Shown here piece by piece: positions 35,541 to 44,776 of a stretch of 64,000 nucleotides of DNA. The stretch spans positions 93,680 through 157,679 of the forward strand of contig NZ_QWVT01000002.1 in the NCBI RefSeq assembly GCF_003570705.1. The letters run 5' to 3'. The stretch's first letter is position 1. Each line of letters opens with the position of its first letter. Under the pieces are notes generated by a model. The model ran no database searches and was not told the DNA's origin. It worked only from the letters and a program-made list of their open reading frames with translations. Both the position numbers and the translations under genes were made by a program. This DNA comes from Mesobacillus zeae. GTDB lineage: Bacteria; Bacillota; Bacilli; Bacillales; Cytobacillaceae.

Positions 35541-36605
35541 ATGAAAAAGCTTGTTATCCTTGGAGGCGGCTACGGCGGAATGAGAATCCTTCAAAAAGTC
35601 CTGCCCGAACTGCCTGAAGATGTATCCGTTACCTTAATTGACCGTGTCCCATATCACTGCCTGAAAACAGAGTATTACGCACTTGCTGCCGGGACAATTT
35701 CCGATCAGCATGTCCGGGTTTCTTTTCCCGAACATCCAAAGCTATCAGTCACCTATGCAGAAGTAGAAGAAGTTGATCTTGAAGGTAAGCTTGTCCGATT
35801 TAGAGGAGAAGCTGATCTTCCTTTTGACGACCTGATCATCGGCCTTGGGTGCGAAGACAAATATCACAATGTGCCAGGCGCAGAGGAATTTACGTACAGT
35901 ATCCAGACAATCGAAAACTCACGTGCTACTTACCAGAAGCTGAACAACCTGGCTCCCGGCTCTTCCGTAGCCATTGTTGGTGCCGGCCTTAGCGGTGTCG
36001 AACTCGCCAGCGAGCTCAGCGAAAGCCGCAAAGACCTGAATATTAAGCTTTTTGACCGCGGCAACCATATTCTTTCTTCATTTCCCGAACGGCTTAGCAC
36101 ATACGTTGAAAACTGGTTTGATACGCATGAAGTTGAAATCATCAATAACGCCAATATTACCAGAGTGGAAGAAAACACGCTTTACAACCATGAAGAGCCT
36201 GTAAATGCTGACGTAATTGTCTGGACCGCGGGCATTCAAGCCAGCTATGTCGTCCGTAATCTTCCGGTGGAGCACGATGGAATGGGCCGCGCGGTCATCA
36301 CCGAAAGGCACCATTTGCCGGGATATGAGCATGTGTTTATTCTCGGCGACTGCGCAAGCCTTCCGCACGCCCCAAGCGCACAGCTTGCAGAAGGTCAGGC
36401 TGAGCAGATTGTCCAGGTCCTCTCAAGCCGCTGGAAAGGACAAGAGCCGCCGGAGTCCTTCCCTACAATTAAGCTAAAAGGCGTTCTCGGGTCACTGGGC
36501 AAGAAACACGGATTCGGCCTTCTCGCCGACCGGGCCATCACAGGCAGAGTCGCGCGCCTGCTGAAATCCGGCATATTGTGGATGTATAAGTACCATAATG
36601 GATGA
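35541..36605 (+). CDS. yutJ: NADH dehydrogenase-like flavoprotein YutJ
   Basis: The 354-residue protein is a pyridine nucleotide-disulfide oxidoreductase of the NDH-2 type: GGGYGGMRILQKVL (residues 7-20, FAD), VAIVGAGLSGVELASEL (about 146-162, NADH) and FILGDCASLPHAPSAQLAEGQ. It is shorter than YumB at its C-terminus, where the membrane anchor of NDH-2 lies. AAGGGGAAT precedes ATG 35541. It may reduce quinone or another acceptor; the partner is not known. Confidence 0.87.
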   Translation: MKKLVILGGGYGGMRILQKVLPELPEDVSVTLIDRVPYHCLKTEYYALAAGTISDQHVRVSFPEHPKLSVTYAEVEEVDLEGKLVRFRGEADLPFDDLIIGLGCEDKYHNVPGAEEFTYSIQTIENSRATYQKLNNLAPGSSVAIVGAGLSGVELASELSESRKDLNIKLFDRGNHILSSFPERLSTYVENWFDTHEVEIINNANITRVEENTLYNHEEPVNADVIVWTAGIQASYVVRNLPVEHDGMGRAVITERHHLPGYEHVFILGDCASLPHAPSAQLAEGQAEQIVQVLSSRWKGQEPPESFPTIKLKGVLGSLGKKHGFGLLADRAITGRVARLLKSGILWMYKYHNG

Positions 36606-36621
36606 GACATTATTATGTTCA

Positions 36622-36652
36622 AAAAGGCAGGGGCCATCCCTGCCTTTTTTAT
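36622..36652 (+). terminator. Terminator of yutJ
   Basis: AAAGGCAGGG and CCCTGCCTTTTTT stem. Confidence 0.85.
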
Positions 36653-36674
36653 TTTAATCGGGATAAGTCAGCTT

Positions 36675-36857
36675 TTAATACGACAGCAAAAACCAGGTTG
36701 CGGCGGCAATGACGGGGATCACAATTAATGAAATTTCCAGCGTCTTTCGCGGCTGTTTGAGCAAATAGACTGCCAAAAAAGGAATACCACCGGAAACGGT
36801 ATCAACTACAGATAAAATAATCTTTCCAACGCACGGACATCCCCTGTATCTTTCCAA
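36675..36857 (-). CDS. Small two-helix membrane protein
   Basis: The 60-residue product starts with TTG 36857 preceded by GAGGGG. A CPCVG motif lies near the start, then IILSVVDTVSGGIPFLAVYLL and LEISLIVIPVIAAATWFLL are membrane helices. No family recognised. Confidence 0.55.
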   Translation of the reverse strand: MERYRGCPCVGKIILSVVDTVSGGIPFLAVYLLKQPRKTLEISLIVIPVIAAATWFLLSY

Positions 36858-36929
36858 AAAAACTACCCCTCATTTCCCGATTGTTAAATATTTCAGCCCG
36901 TCTGAAGGCCAGTTTACAACCGGTTCTTT

Positions 36930-37055
36930 GATATATCGACCAATGACCATGACATATCAGCCAACCTTAACGGTATATCAACTAACAACGAGGATATATC
37001 AGCCAGCCGCAACGATAAATCGACCAACCACGATGATATATCAACCAATCCTCAA
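36930..37055. repeat. Tandem array of six 21-bp units
   Basis: Six adjoining units start at 36930, 36951, 36972, 36993, 37014 and 37035, all exactly 21 bp. The shared pattern is GATATATCNACCAACNNCNAN. It fills the space between the small membrane gene and the yuzD terminator. Confidence 0.88.
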
Positions 37056-37070
37056 TAAAATCCGCGTAAT

Positions 37071-37101
37071 GAAAAAGCATTCCTCGGCAAGGAATGCTTT
37101 T
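37071..37101 (-). terminator. Terminator of yuzD
   Basis: AAAAAGCATTCCT and AGGAATGCTTTTT stem with a CGGCA loop. Confidence 0.88.
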
Positions 37102-37112
37102 TGCCACCAGGA

Positions 37113-37439
37113 TCAGGCTGGCTGGAAGCCGTGCTTCTCCATTTCGGCAAAGATGGTCTTAAGGCGCGGGTTTCCTTCTCCGACAATCACGCCTTCAACA
37201 AGTACGACTGGATAGAACATGTCTTCCTCGATGACTCTTTGGGAAAACTTTTGCTTATCTTCCTCTTCAGAAGGGTTAAAAATATCGACGAATGTGACAG
37301 TAAACGGCTGGTTCGGGTATTTTCTTCCGATAGCAGCCTGGAGCCATTCGTGCGTTTCTTTGGAAGATGGCTGACTGACACAGCTTGCACATAGCTGTTC
37401 AGCTCCGTAAACGACGATTTCAACCTCTTTTGTCCCCAT
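37113..37439 (-). CDS. yuzD: YuzD, DUF1462 thioredoxin-like protein
   Basis: The 108-residue protein has VYGAEQLCASCVSQPSS (about residues 10-26) with a CxxC at a thioredoxin active-site position, then VTFVDIFNP and FYPVVLVEGVIVGEGNPRL. These are hallmarks of DUF1462 (YuzD), a thioredoxin-fold family. A redox or Fe-S role is likely from the CxxC and from the divergent NifU-type neighbour yutI. Confidence 0.88.
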   Translation of the reverse strand: MGTKEVEIVVYGAEQLCASCVSQPSSKETHEWLQAAIGRKYPNQPFTVTFVDIFNPSEEEDKQKFSQRVIEEDMFYPVVLVEGVIVGEGNPRLKTIFAEMEKHGFQPA

Positions 37440-37590
37440 CTTTTCATTCCCCTTAGTTTTTGTTTTTATTGTACTACACTTCCCATTCCTAGTAAGGAAA
37501 TAACGCTGGATAACTGGTTTTTGATTTTATTCAATAGATTTTTCGGGCACATGTGATTATAATAAATACTATGAAAGGAGTCGATTTTAC

Positions 37591-37827
37591 ATGGCTGAAC
37601 AAGAAATTCTCGAACAAGTACAGGAAGTACTGGATAAATTGCGTCCATTTTTACTGCGTGACGGGGGAGACTGTGAACTCGTTGATGTAGAAGATGGCGT
37701 TGTCAAGCTTCGCCTTCTTGGTGCCTGCGGAAGCTGCCCAAGTTCAACCATCACCTTGAAAGCTGGAATCGAACGCGCCCTTTTGGAAGAAGTTCCTGGC
37801 ATTGTTGAAGTGGAGCAAGTATTTTAA
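37591..37827 (+). CDS. yutI: NifU-type Fe-S scaffold YutI
   Basis: The 78-residue protein is a single NifU C-terminal domain: [20 protein letters not shown], then [20 protein letters not shown] with Cys46 and Cys49 as cluster ligands. It assembles or carries Fe-S clusters in the cytoplasm. GAAAGGAG precedes ATG 37591. Confidence 0.92.
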   Translation: MAEQEILEQVQEVLDKLRPFLLRDGGDCELVDVEDGVVKLRLLGACGSCPSSTITLKAGIERALLEEVPGIVEVEQVF

Positions 37828-37856
37828 ATCGCTGCGTTTTAGCGGTTTCCGTCATA

Positions 37857-37905
37857 AAAAACAGCGGTATCGCATGAATTAAGCGGTACCGCTGTTTTTA
37901 TTTTT
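37857..37905. terminator. Bidirectional terminator yutI/thrB
   Basis: AAACAGCGGTATCGC pairs imperfectly with GCGGTACCGCTGTTT, with flanking A and T tracts. Confidence 0.85.
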
Positions 37906-38829
37906 TTATCTCAACCGCTGTTTTATTTCCGCTGTTCCAAGAACGGTGCCCTTGTTGTCAATCTCAAGCAGGAGGACCTCCATTCCCTCAATTGACTGCT
38001 TTAGGGTATCTGCAAGCAGCTTTCCTTTTCCCCGCTCCGCAAGGCAAAGAAGTGTCGGGCCAGCCCCGCTCAGCGCCACACCAAAAGCACCGGCACACAG
38101 CGCAATCTCTTCTGTTTCCTCCCACCAGGGGATCAGGTTCCGTCTGTAGGGGTGGTGAAAAAGGTCGGCTCTCATCATTCGACCGGCAAGCGCCCAGTTC
38201 GAGGAAAGGAGAGCAGCCAGAAGCTGGCTTGCTGCTGCGCTTGCCTGCACGGCAGTATGATAATCCAAACTTACAGGCAAAACCTCCCTCGAAGCTTCTG
38301 TCAGTAGCTCCTCTTCTGGAATCACCACCACCGCATCTAATTCAAGGTCCCTGAAAACGGTCAAATCAGTTTCTCCACCAAGCTGGCTGCCAACGACAAG
38401 GCCACCATACAAGGAAGCCCCGACATTATCAGGATGGCCCTCCATTTGGGAAGCAACCACTAGCTTATCATGGCGGGAAAGCCCCAAGCCGCACATATGG
38501 TCGGCAAGCTCCACTCCCGCCACAATCGCTGCCCCGCTGGAGCCAAGCCCTCTCGTCAAAGGAATATCGCTCTCCACTTCCAGCCTACATGCCGGCATTT
38601 CTGCTCCATACATTGCCGCTGTCCTTTCAGCAACCTTGCATATAAAGTTGCTGCCGTCCTTCGGGAATTTCCCGAGGGACGGTGAATGCGGTATGACCTC
38701 CCAATTGCGGCTTCTTTCCGCCTTCACTTGAAGGTATAGGCTCAGGGCGAGGCCGATTGAATCAAACCCTGGACCCAGGTTAGCCGAGCTTGCCGGCACC
38801 TGAATCGAGAACATATCGCAGTCGGTCAT
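37906..38829 (-). CDS. thrB: Homoserine kinase
   Basis: The 307-residue GHMP kinase phosphorylates homoserine on the way to threonine. It shows [19 protein letters not shown] near residue 10, the ATP-binding [16 protein letters not shown] (about 81-96) and a C-terminal [11 protein letters not shown]. The ATG at 38829 overlaps the thrC stop (ATGA), so the two are translationally coupled; an extended frame to 38859 lies inside thrC. Confidence 0.93.
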   Translation of the reverse strand: MTDCDMFSIQVPASSANLGPGFDSIGLALSLYLQVKAERSRNWEVIPHSPSLGKFPKDGSNFICKVAERTAAMYGAEMPACRLEVESDIPLTRGLGSSGAAIVAGVELADHMCGLGLSRHDKLVVASQMEGHPDNVGASLYGGLVVGSQLGGETDLTVFRDLELDAVVVIPEEELLTEASREVLPVSLDYHTAVQASAAASQLLAALLSSNWALAGRMMRADLFHHPYRRNLIPWWEETEEIALCAGAFGVALSGAGPTLLCLAERGKGKLLADTLKQSIEGMEVLLLEIDNKGTVLGTAEIKQRLR

Positions 38830-39887
38830 TGTCGGACAACTCCCCTGATATAGGCGCAAACTTCCTCTTCATCGTCCGGAAGGCTTACTGGCGTGATATC
38901 ATGGCAGTCAATAGCAGTTGAAGGATCTTTAAGGCCATTGCCTGTCAGAACAGCGACTACCCGCGATCTGTGAGGTACAAGGCCTCTGATCAGCATCTTG
39001 TATAATCCAGCGAGCGAGGCGCATGATGCTGGTTCAGCAAAAATACCCTCTGTGGCAGCAAGTTTCCGGTAGGCATCAAGAATTTCGCTGTCAGACACTT
39101 CATCTATTAAACCGCCTGATTCTTCCCTCGCATTCACAGCAAGATCCCAGCTTGCCGGATTCCCTATCCTAATGGCTGTAGCAATGGTCTCAGGCTCTTC
39201 AAATACCTGGTTATGGACAATAGCGGCTGCACCCTCTGCTTCGAATCCAAACATCTTTGGCAAGCCCGTGTTTTTTGCAGTATTGTATTCTTTAAATCCT
39301 TTCCAGTAGGCGCTTATGTTTCCGGCATTTCCCACAGGTATAGCGAGAATATCGGGAGCCCCACCCAGTGCATCGCAAATTTCAAACGCAGCTGTTTTCT
39401 GGCCTTCAAGCCGGTATGGATTCACAGAGTTAACCAATGTAACTGGTTCTGTTTCACTGATGCTGCGCACCATTTTCAACGCCCTGTCAAAATTCCCCTT
39501 GATCGAAATGATTTCGGCACCGTACATGACTGCCTGGGCAAGCTTCCCCATGGCAATTTTCCCTTCCGGTATAACGATAATGGAGCGCATACCGGCCCTT
39601 GCCGCATAGGCTGCCGCCGCTGCCGATGTATTGCCGGTCGAAGCACAGATGACTGTACTGCTTCCAGCCTCTTTCGCCTTGGCGACCGCCATTACCATTC
39701 CCCTGTCTTTAAATGAGCCTGTAGGATTTGTTCCTTCCATTTTCACATATAAATCAATGCCCCATTGGTCAGAAATTTTATCGAGGCGTATCAATGGCGT
39801 ATTTCCTTCATGTAGGGTCAGCTGTGGAGTCTGTCCAGTAACCGGCAGATAGTCCCTGTATTCGTGAATCAGCCCCTTCCAGCTCAT
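38826..39887 (-). CDS. thrC: Threonine synthase
   Basis: The 353-residue PLP enzyme converts O-phosphohomoserine to threonine. The Schiff-base lysine is in [13 protein letters not shown] (about residues 52-64), and the glycine loop [14 protein letters not shown] and [13 protein letters not shown] are present. It overlaps hom by four bases and thrB by four bases. Confidence 0.94.
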   Translation of the reverse strand: MSWKGLIHEYRDYLPVTGQTPQLTLHEGNTPLIRLDKISDQWGIDLYVKMEGTNPTGSFKDRGMVMAVAKAKEAGSSTVICASTGNTSAAAAAYAARAGMRSIIVIPEGKIAMGKLAQAVMYGAEIISIKGNFDRALKMVRSISETEPVTLVNSVNPYRLEGQKTAAFEICDALGGAPDILAIPVGNAGNISAYWKGFKEYNTAKNTGLPKMFGFEAEGAAAIVHNQVFEEPETIATAIRIGNPASWDLAVNAREESGGLIDEVSDSEILDAYRKLAATEGIFAEPASCASLAGLYKMLIRGLVPHRSRVVAVLTGNGLKDPSTAIDCHDITPVSLPDDEEEVCAYIRGVVRQ

Positions 39888-41182
39888 GCCCCCGCACTCC
39901 CTTCCACCTTGTAAGAACTTTTGATTTCATTTACGGCGCTCAGTTCTTCAAGCATTTGTAAAATATCTTCGTAGTTTTTCAGTGATGCCTTATGTGTAAC
40001 GATAACGATCTCGCTACTTTCTTTTTTCCTGACAGGAAGCTGCAGGATTTTTTCAAAACTTACTCCATTTTCGGAGAAGATTGAAGTTATTTCGGCGAGC
40101 ACTCCAATTTCATCCTTCACATGTAGCCTTAAAAAATACTTGGAATACATTTCTTCAGGTCCTTTCAAATTTTTTCCGAACTGCGGTGTAATGGCTGTTC
40201 TTCCATTGACGCCGAGCCGCATATTCTTGACGACTCCGACGAGGTCGGAAACAATTGCAGTTGCCGTTGGCAGGCTGCCTGCGCCTGGTCCGTAAAACAT
40301 CGTTTCTCCGACTGCCTCGCCATAGACATAAACAGCGTTATACTCGTTGTGTACCGAAGCCAGCGGATGGGTTTCCGGCAGCAATGTAGGCTGGACGCTA
40401 ACTTCAACCTTTTCCCCATCATGCTGAGCAGTTCCAAGCAATTTCATTTTATAGCCAAGCTGTTTCGCATAATGAAGGTCTTCTTCGGTTATACCGGTAA
40501 TGCCCTGCACCTTTACATCCTCAAGGTCGATTTTCATTGAAAATCCGAGTGTGGAGAGGATAGCCATTTTTCTGGCCGCATCCAGGCCTTCCACGTCCGC
40601 GGCAGGATTAGCTTCTGCAAAACCCAAATCCTGGGCCATCTTCAACACCTTCTCGTACGCAAGCCCTTCCTGATCCATTTTCGTGAGGATAAAGTTTGTT
40701 GTCCCATTGACAATTCCCATCAATTTTGTGATCCGGTCGGAAGCAAGGCCATCCACAAGGCCTCTAAGGATTGGAATCCCGCCGGCTACGCTAGCTTCAT
40801 AAAACAGGTCGCAGCCGTTTTCTGAAGCAGCTGTAAGCAGTTCTGAACCGTACAGGGCCATCAAGTCCTTATTAGCGGTCACGATATGCTTCTTGTTCCT
40901 GATTGCCTCCAGAACATATCCTTTTGTGCTCTCAACACCGCCCATGACTTCAATAACGACATCAATTTCCGGATCACTGATTATTTCAGCAGCACTCGTA
41001 GTCAGGAGACTGCTGTCTATTTTTATGTCCCTCACCTTAGACAAATCCTGCACAAGGACCTTTTTCACCATGATAGGACAGCCCACCTGGTGCATCAGTG
41101 TATCTTGATGGTTGTCAATAATCCTTACAACACCGCTTCCCACAGTACCCAATCCAAGCAGGCCAACCGAAATTCCTTTCAT
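39884..41182 (-). CDS. hom: Homoserine dehydrogenase
   Basis: The 432-residue enzyme reduces aspartate semialdehyde to homoserine. It has the NAD(P) motif [13 protein letters not shown] (residues 7-19), [21 protein letters not shown] and the substrate motif [14 protein letters not shown]-terminal ACT domain ([20 protein letters not shown], about 345-432) suggests feedback control by threonine. It is the first gene of the hom-thrC-thrB operon. Confidence 0.94.
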   Translation of the reverse strand: MKGISVGLLGLGTVGSGVVRIIDNHQDTLMHQVGCPIMVKKVLVQDLSKVRDIKIDSSLLTTSAAEIISDPEIDVVIEVMGGVESTKGYVLEAIRNKKHIVTANKDLMALYGSELLTAASENGCDLFYEASVAGGIPILRGLVDGLASDRITKLMGIVNGTTNFILTKMDQEGLAYEKVLKMAQDLGFAEANPAADVEGLDAARKMAILSTLGFSMKIDLEDVKVQGITGITEEDLHYAKQLGYKMKLLGTAQHDGEKVEVSVQPTLLPETHPLASVHNEYNAVYVYGEAVGETMFYGPGAGSLPTATAIVSDLVGVVKNMRLGVNGRTAITPQFGKNLKGPEEMYSKYFLRLHVKDEIGVLAEITSIFSENGVSFEKILQLPVRKKESSEIVIVTHKASLKNYEDILQMLEELSAVNEIKSSYKVEGSAGA

Positions 41183-41239
41183 CCCTTTCCCCTCGCAATC
41201 TGTTCACCCTAAGTAAACATTTGTTTTTATATAGTAGAC

Positions 41240-41268
41240 ATTATAAGTACTGGCAACATTATTTACAA
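41240..41268 (-). promoter_or_regulatory. SigA-type promoter of hom-thrC-thrB
   Basis: On the minus strand TTGTAA (41263-41268) and TATAAT (41240-41245) are separated by 17 bp, 58 bp from the hom start. No T-box or riboswitch was seen between it and the gene. Confidence 0.65.
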
Positions 41269-41445
41269 GGGGTAAATATCCCGCCCCCCAAAAGTAAACG
41301 GTTACTTTTTCGAATAAACTAAAAAAAGTATCTAGAACCCGCAAATTACTAATAATGCCTCTTTACAGAAAAAAGTGTAAAAAAAGGGAGGGAATCAATA
41401 GTTGTGCATAAAGTATTAACTGGAGTATCCAGAAGGAGGAGTGCA

Positions 41446-41535
41446 ATGGATTCACGGAATAAACCGTTGAGTTATGATACCTTGATATCACGTTTTCAAT
41501 TTTATAAAGACAATTCCATTAAATTGGAGGAATAA
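41446..41535 (+). CDS. Candidate 29-residue peptide gene
   Basis: ATG 41446 has AGAAGGAGGAG seven bases upstream and the frame MDSRNKPLSYDTLISRFQFY... ends at TAA 41535. The frame is also open back to a GTG at 41404. The product is polar and soluble. No family known; coding status rests only on the strong translation start. Confidence 0.35.
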   Translation: MDSRNKPLSYDTLISRFQFYKDNSIKLEE

Positions 41536-41922
41536 CTTATTTTTTTCGAAGAGATGATTGAGGGTCTTCAGACGAATTTAAGGAAAATCTTTTAGAAGTG
41601 TACCCGTAATTTGAATACCAGATAAATCAGGAACAAAACTTATATTTTTGCTTTCAACTTTTTTATACTTGTATTTACACGAGCGATTAGTTTTACTTTT
41701 TTTGATCAGATGACTGACTGAATTAGAATGATTTCATTTTTCAGACAAGCCCCATCGTTTGATTTTATTATGAACCTCCCCAAAAGAGTTTAAGCCTGTG
41801 TTATTATGTGACAATCACCCAAAAATGGATACAGTTTACACTCTTTATTTTGGTATAACATGCTCGCTTATTTATGAGGGAGGGCCAGCATTCTAGACGT
41901 ACTAAAACTTTTCTGGGAAATA

Positions 41923-41961
41923 GAACCCTGAATTCCATACGAAGCAGGAATTCAGGGTTTG
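41923..41961. terminator. Hairpin, possible terminator
   Basis: AACCCTGAATTC and GAATTCAGGGTT arms with a 12-base loop; a short T run follows. Confidence 0.6.
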
Positions 41962-42190
41962 TTATCTGAGGGTGGAGTAACCCGCAAGTATTGATTGTTG
42001 ATGCAAGCTATCGATATCATTTTAAAACTTCAGGATGTACGATGTTTTAGGCTTGCCTCATGGTAGCACGCGCAAATTTTTTTCGGCACAAAGTCTGACA
42101 TAGATTTATGTGGAAGTTTTCTCGTCATATAAACATAAGATTTCATTACCTACACCCCTTTTCCCTTTTGGAAGTCTGTTGCCTTTATTT

Positions 42191-43210
42191 CTAGTAAACG
42201 GGTTGCTTCGCAAGCCAGCCGGGTACCGGCAGCTTCATGGTCCTTACCGGAGCATCACATAACTGATAAAAAGTGCTCAGGAATCGTTCATGCTCCGAGG
42301 ACTGGTTCAGGAATTTCTTCAGACTATCATCAAGCTCGTTCCTTGCCTGCTCTGACACCGCCATATAATAATTCTCGATGCATTCAAAATAATGGAGAGG
42401 AAACATGAGCCTGGCGTAAAGCAGCCTCCAGGAAAAAGGAGTTAGTTTTCCTGCTGTCCTGTATTCAGACATAAATACTCGAATTTCGGGGTGCGAGGTT
42501 TGAATGTTCCTGAAATAATGTTCCCTTACCCACTCTGCCAAATCTCGTCCAGGATGGTCGAATACCCAGTCAAAAGGATTCTTGATTAAATACCTCGTTC
42601 CCCATGCTGATCTTGTAAAACGCTCATGACATACCGCCCCGCTGTCGCTTTCTTGTGGCAGTAAATCCAGCTCGGTATCGACAAGGTATTGGATTGAATT
42701 CTCGGCTATCCCCATATAATAAGGGAACGAATCAAGAAACATGCGTTCAAAGCCATTTTCCGGTTCCTGAAAGATCCTTTCATTCCACACCTTCTCCATC
42801 TGGTCGACCCGCTGTTCCCACAGCTGTTTCCATTGCCCAATCCGATTGATTCCAGTCACCTGGAAGGGAATATGACGACCGCGGAGATGGAACTTCGCAA
42901 GCTTCCGTCCTGTCTTTACTAGATCGGGTTCTGCGAGCCGGCTGCACTGCAGGACACTGTAACGATTGTTCTCCCATTCACAGTATTCTCTTTCATTTTG
43001 GGACTTAAGGAACAACGGTACCTCCCTGTCGCCAAAGCTTTGCAATTGGAGGGCAATTCGGGACAGTTCGCTTATCTCTTGCTCTTTCAGGTGGTTTGCC
43101 TGCATAATCAGGTAAAGAGAATTTTCTTTCTGGATAGCACGGTATCCCTCCAGCTCAATTTCCGTACCCGCCTTAATCCCATAATTCTCTTTCAGCATTT
43201 TCTCAAACAT
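42191..43210 (-). CDS. yutH: Spore coat-associated protein YutH
   Basis: The 339-residue protein has a kinase/aminoglycoside phosphotransferase-like fold of the CotI/CotS/YutH group: KENYGIKAGTEIELEGYRAI at the start, LAKFHLRGRHIPF, CHERFTRSAWGTRYLIKNPFDWVFDHP (the HxxF and DWxF positions replace the usual catalytic loop and DFD) and a helical tail. YutH is a component of the spore coat in B. subtilis. ATG 43210 follows GGAGGG. Kinase activity is doubtful because the catalytic aspartates are not in place. Confidence 0.87.
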   Translation of the reverse strand: MFEKMLKENYGIKAGTEIELEGYRAIQKENSLYLIMQANHLKEQEISELSRIALQLQSFGDREVPLFLKSQNEREYCEWENNRYSVLQCSRLAEPDLVKTGRKLAKFHLRGRHIPFQVTGINRIGQWKQLWEQRVDQMEKVWNERIFQEPENGFERMFLDSFPYYMGIAENSIQYLVDTELDLLPQESDSGAVCHERFTRSAWGTRYLIKNPFDWVFDHPGRDLAEWVREHYFRNIQTSHPEIRVFMSEYRTAGKLTPFSWRLLYARLMFPLHYFECIENYYMAVSEQARNELDDSLKKFLNQSSEHERFLSTFYQLCDAPVRTMKLPVPGWLAKQPVY

Positions 43211-43388
43211 TCCTGCACCCTCCTTCACCAAGATTCTTCAATTCCAGTATATGAAGTGTTACAGGAATTCTTGTTCAGGAATCATAAACCTGAAGAAAAG
43301 GGGATCAGCCGCACCATTTTGGTTTAACGGAATAATTTAGGATAAATGAGGATATAAAGAGTAATATGACAAAAGAAAGGTGAATTAA

Positions 43389-43892
43389 ATGGCAGAAAAC
43401 AAAAAAGCGATTCACATGACAGAAGAGACAGCAAGAAGATGGCTACTTGAACGGGGAGTGGAAATCGAGGATATTGCCAAGCTCGTATTTTACCTTCAGG
43501 AGAAATACCATCCTTCATTGACGATGGACGTTTGTACTGAAAACGTTGAACGTGTACTTAAGAAACGCGAAGTCCAGAATGCAATCCTCACAGGCATCCA
43601 GCTGGATATCCTTGCGGAAAAAGGCATGCTGGGCGAGCCTCTGCAATCAATCATCGAAACAGATGAAGGATTGTATGGCGTAGATGAAATCCTCGCATTT
43701 TCGATTGTTAATATATACGGATCGATCGGTTTTACAAATTACGGATATATCGATAAGCAAAAACCAGGTATCCTGGAAAAACTGAACGATAAATCTGGCG
43801 GGAAATGCCATACATTTCTCGATGACCTCGTAGGCGCCATTGCAGCTGCAGCTTCAAGCCGGCTGGCGCACAGGGCTGCAAATGTTGAATAA
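43389..43892 (+). CDS. yutG: Phosphatidylglycerophosphatase A-related protein YutG
   Basis: The 167-residue protein is of the PgpA family. It shows LLERGVEIEDIAKLVFYLQ, IIETDEGLYGVDEILAFSIVNIYGSIG and HTFLDDLVGAIAAAAS with the conserved aspartates. True PgpA enzymes dephosphorylate phosphatidylglycerophosphate; this soluble subfamily lacks the usual multiple membrane helices, so its substrate is uncertain. AAAGGTG precedes ATG 43389. Confidence 0.85.
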   Translation: MAENKKAIHMTEETARRWLLERGVEIEDIAKLVFYLQEKYHPSLTMDVCTENVERVLKKREVQNAILTGIQLDILAEKGMLGEPLQSIIETDEGLYGVDEILAFSIVNIYGSIGFTNYGYIDKQKPGILEKLNDKSGGKCHTFLDDLVGAIAAAASSRLAHRAANVE

Positions 43893-43896
43893 AGAA

Positions 43897-43928
43897 AAGG
43901 TGTACGCAGCTGCGTACACCTTTTTTAT
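43897..43928. terminator. Bidirectional terminator yutG/yutF
   Basis: AAAAGGTGTACGCAG and CTGCGTACACCTTTT form a perfect stem. Confidence 0.92.
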
Positions 43929-44689
43929 ACCTCCCAGTCGTCCAGCGAATCCACTGTGTAAGTCGGCATTTTCTCGTAGCCTGCCAGAAGTTCCTTTGTT
44001 GTCACTCCCGTGTGGACAAGCAATGTATCCATACCGGCATTCATTCCAGCCAGAATATCCGTATCATAATAGTCGCCAACCATAAGCGTATCTTCTTTCG
44101 CTGTTCCAAGAACTTTCAGCGCCTGCTCCATAATAACTGATTCCGGCTTTCCGATAAAAATAGGCTTAGTCTGGGTTGAAACACTGATTACAGATGTCAG
44201 TGAACCATTCCCAGGAAGCAGGCCTCGTTCAGTCGGTATCGCAATGTCGCCATTCGTCGAAATGAAGGTCGCACCATTCCTAACGGCAAGGCAGCCAACC
44301 GCAAGCTTTTCATATGAAATCGAACGATCGATCCCGACCACAACATAGTCGGCATTCTCACCAGCTTCCTCTAAGCCTTTTTCAGCAAGTGCCGTTCTGA
44401 TTCCTTCTTCACCAATTACATAAACCGATGCATCCTGTTTCTCTTCAAATATATAGTTTGCCGTCGCCTGGCTTGTGGTGAATACTTGGTCTTCGCCAGT
44501 AGGGATGTCGAAGTCACGGAGCTTTGATGCCACTTGCGAAGGCGTTCTAGAAGAGTTATTCGTCACAAATAAGTAGGGAATCCCTTTTTCCACAAGCCTT
44601 TTGACAAAATCAGATGCTGCTTCAATTCTTTCTGAACCGCGGTACATCGTTCCGTCAAGGTCTATCAAATATCCTTTATATTGCTTCAT
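43925..44689 (-). CDS. yutF: HAD-superfamily phosphatase YutF (NagD-like)
   Basis: The 254-residue HAD subfamily IIA hydrolase has LIDLDGTMYRG (residues 7-17) with the nucleophile aspartate, FVTNNSSRTP with motif II threonine, and MVGDYYDTDILAGMNAGMDT as motif IV. It dephosphorylates small sugar phosphates or nucleotides; close relatives accept several. ATG 44689 was chosen for its GAGGAGG site; the longer frame to 44773 crosses a terminator-like hairpin. Confidence 0.9.
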   Translation of the reverse strand: MKQYKGYLIDLDGTMYRGSERIEAASDFVKRLVEKGIPYLFVTNNSSRTPSQVASKLRDFDIPTGEDQVFTTSQATANYIFEEKQDASVYVIGEEGIRTALAEKGLEEAGENADYVVVGIDRSISYEKLAVGCLAVRNGATFISTNGDIAIPTERGLLPGNGSLTSVISVSTQTKPIFIGKPESVIMEQALKVLGTAKEDTLMVGDYYDTDILAGMNAGMDTLLVHTGVTTKELLAGYEKMPTYTVDSLDDWEV

Positions 44690-44741
44690 TTTATTCCAGC
44701 CTCCTCTTTTTAGATTGCCTAGTATATCCTTCTCCAATATA

Positions 44742-44768
44742 AAAGAGACCATGCTTGATGGTCTCTCC
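44742..44768 (-). terminator. Hairpin between yutE and yutF
   Basis: GAGACCAT and ATGGTCTC stem, followed on the minus strand by TTTTAT. Confidence 0.65.
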
Positions 44769-44776
44769 ATCAAAAA

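Larger units (their letters stand above)
41183..42190. other. One-kilobase intergenic region between hom and yutH
   Basis: Apart from the hom promoter, a short frame with a strong ribosome binding site (41446-41535) and a hairpin (41923-41961), nothing recognisable is present. Nucleotide composition is AT-rich. It may be the site of a lost gene. Confidence 0.45.

Noticed and set aside
36930..37055. Possible CRISPR array
   Set aside because: Units adjoin directly with no spacers and no cas genes occur in the window.
36928..37215. A 95-codon plus-strand frame through the 21-bp array
   Set aside because: It is an open frame only because 21 is divisible by three; it lacks a ribosome binding site and runs through the yuzD terminator into antisense yuzD.
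41183..41446. T-box or riboswitch upstream of hom
   Set aside because: The promoter lies only about 58 bp from the start, leaving no room for a T-box, and no matching conserved sequence was seen.
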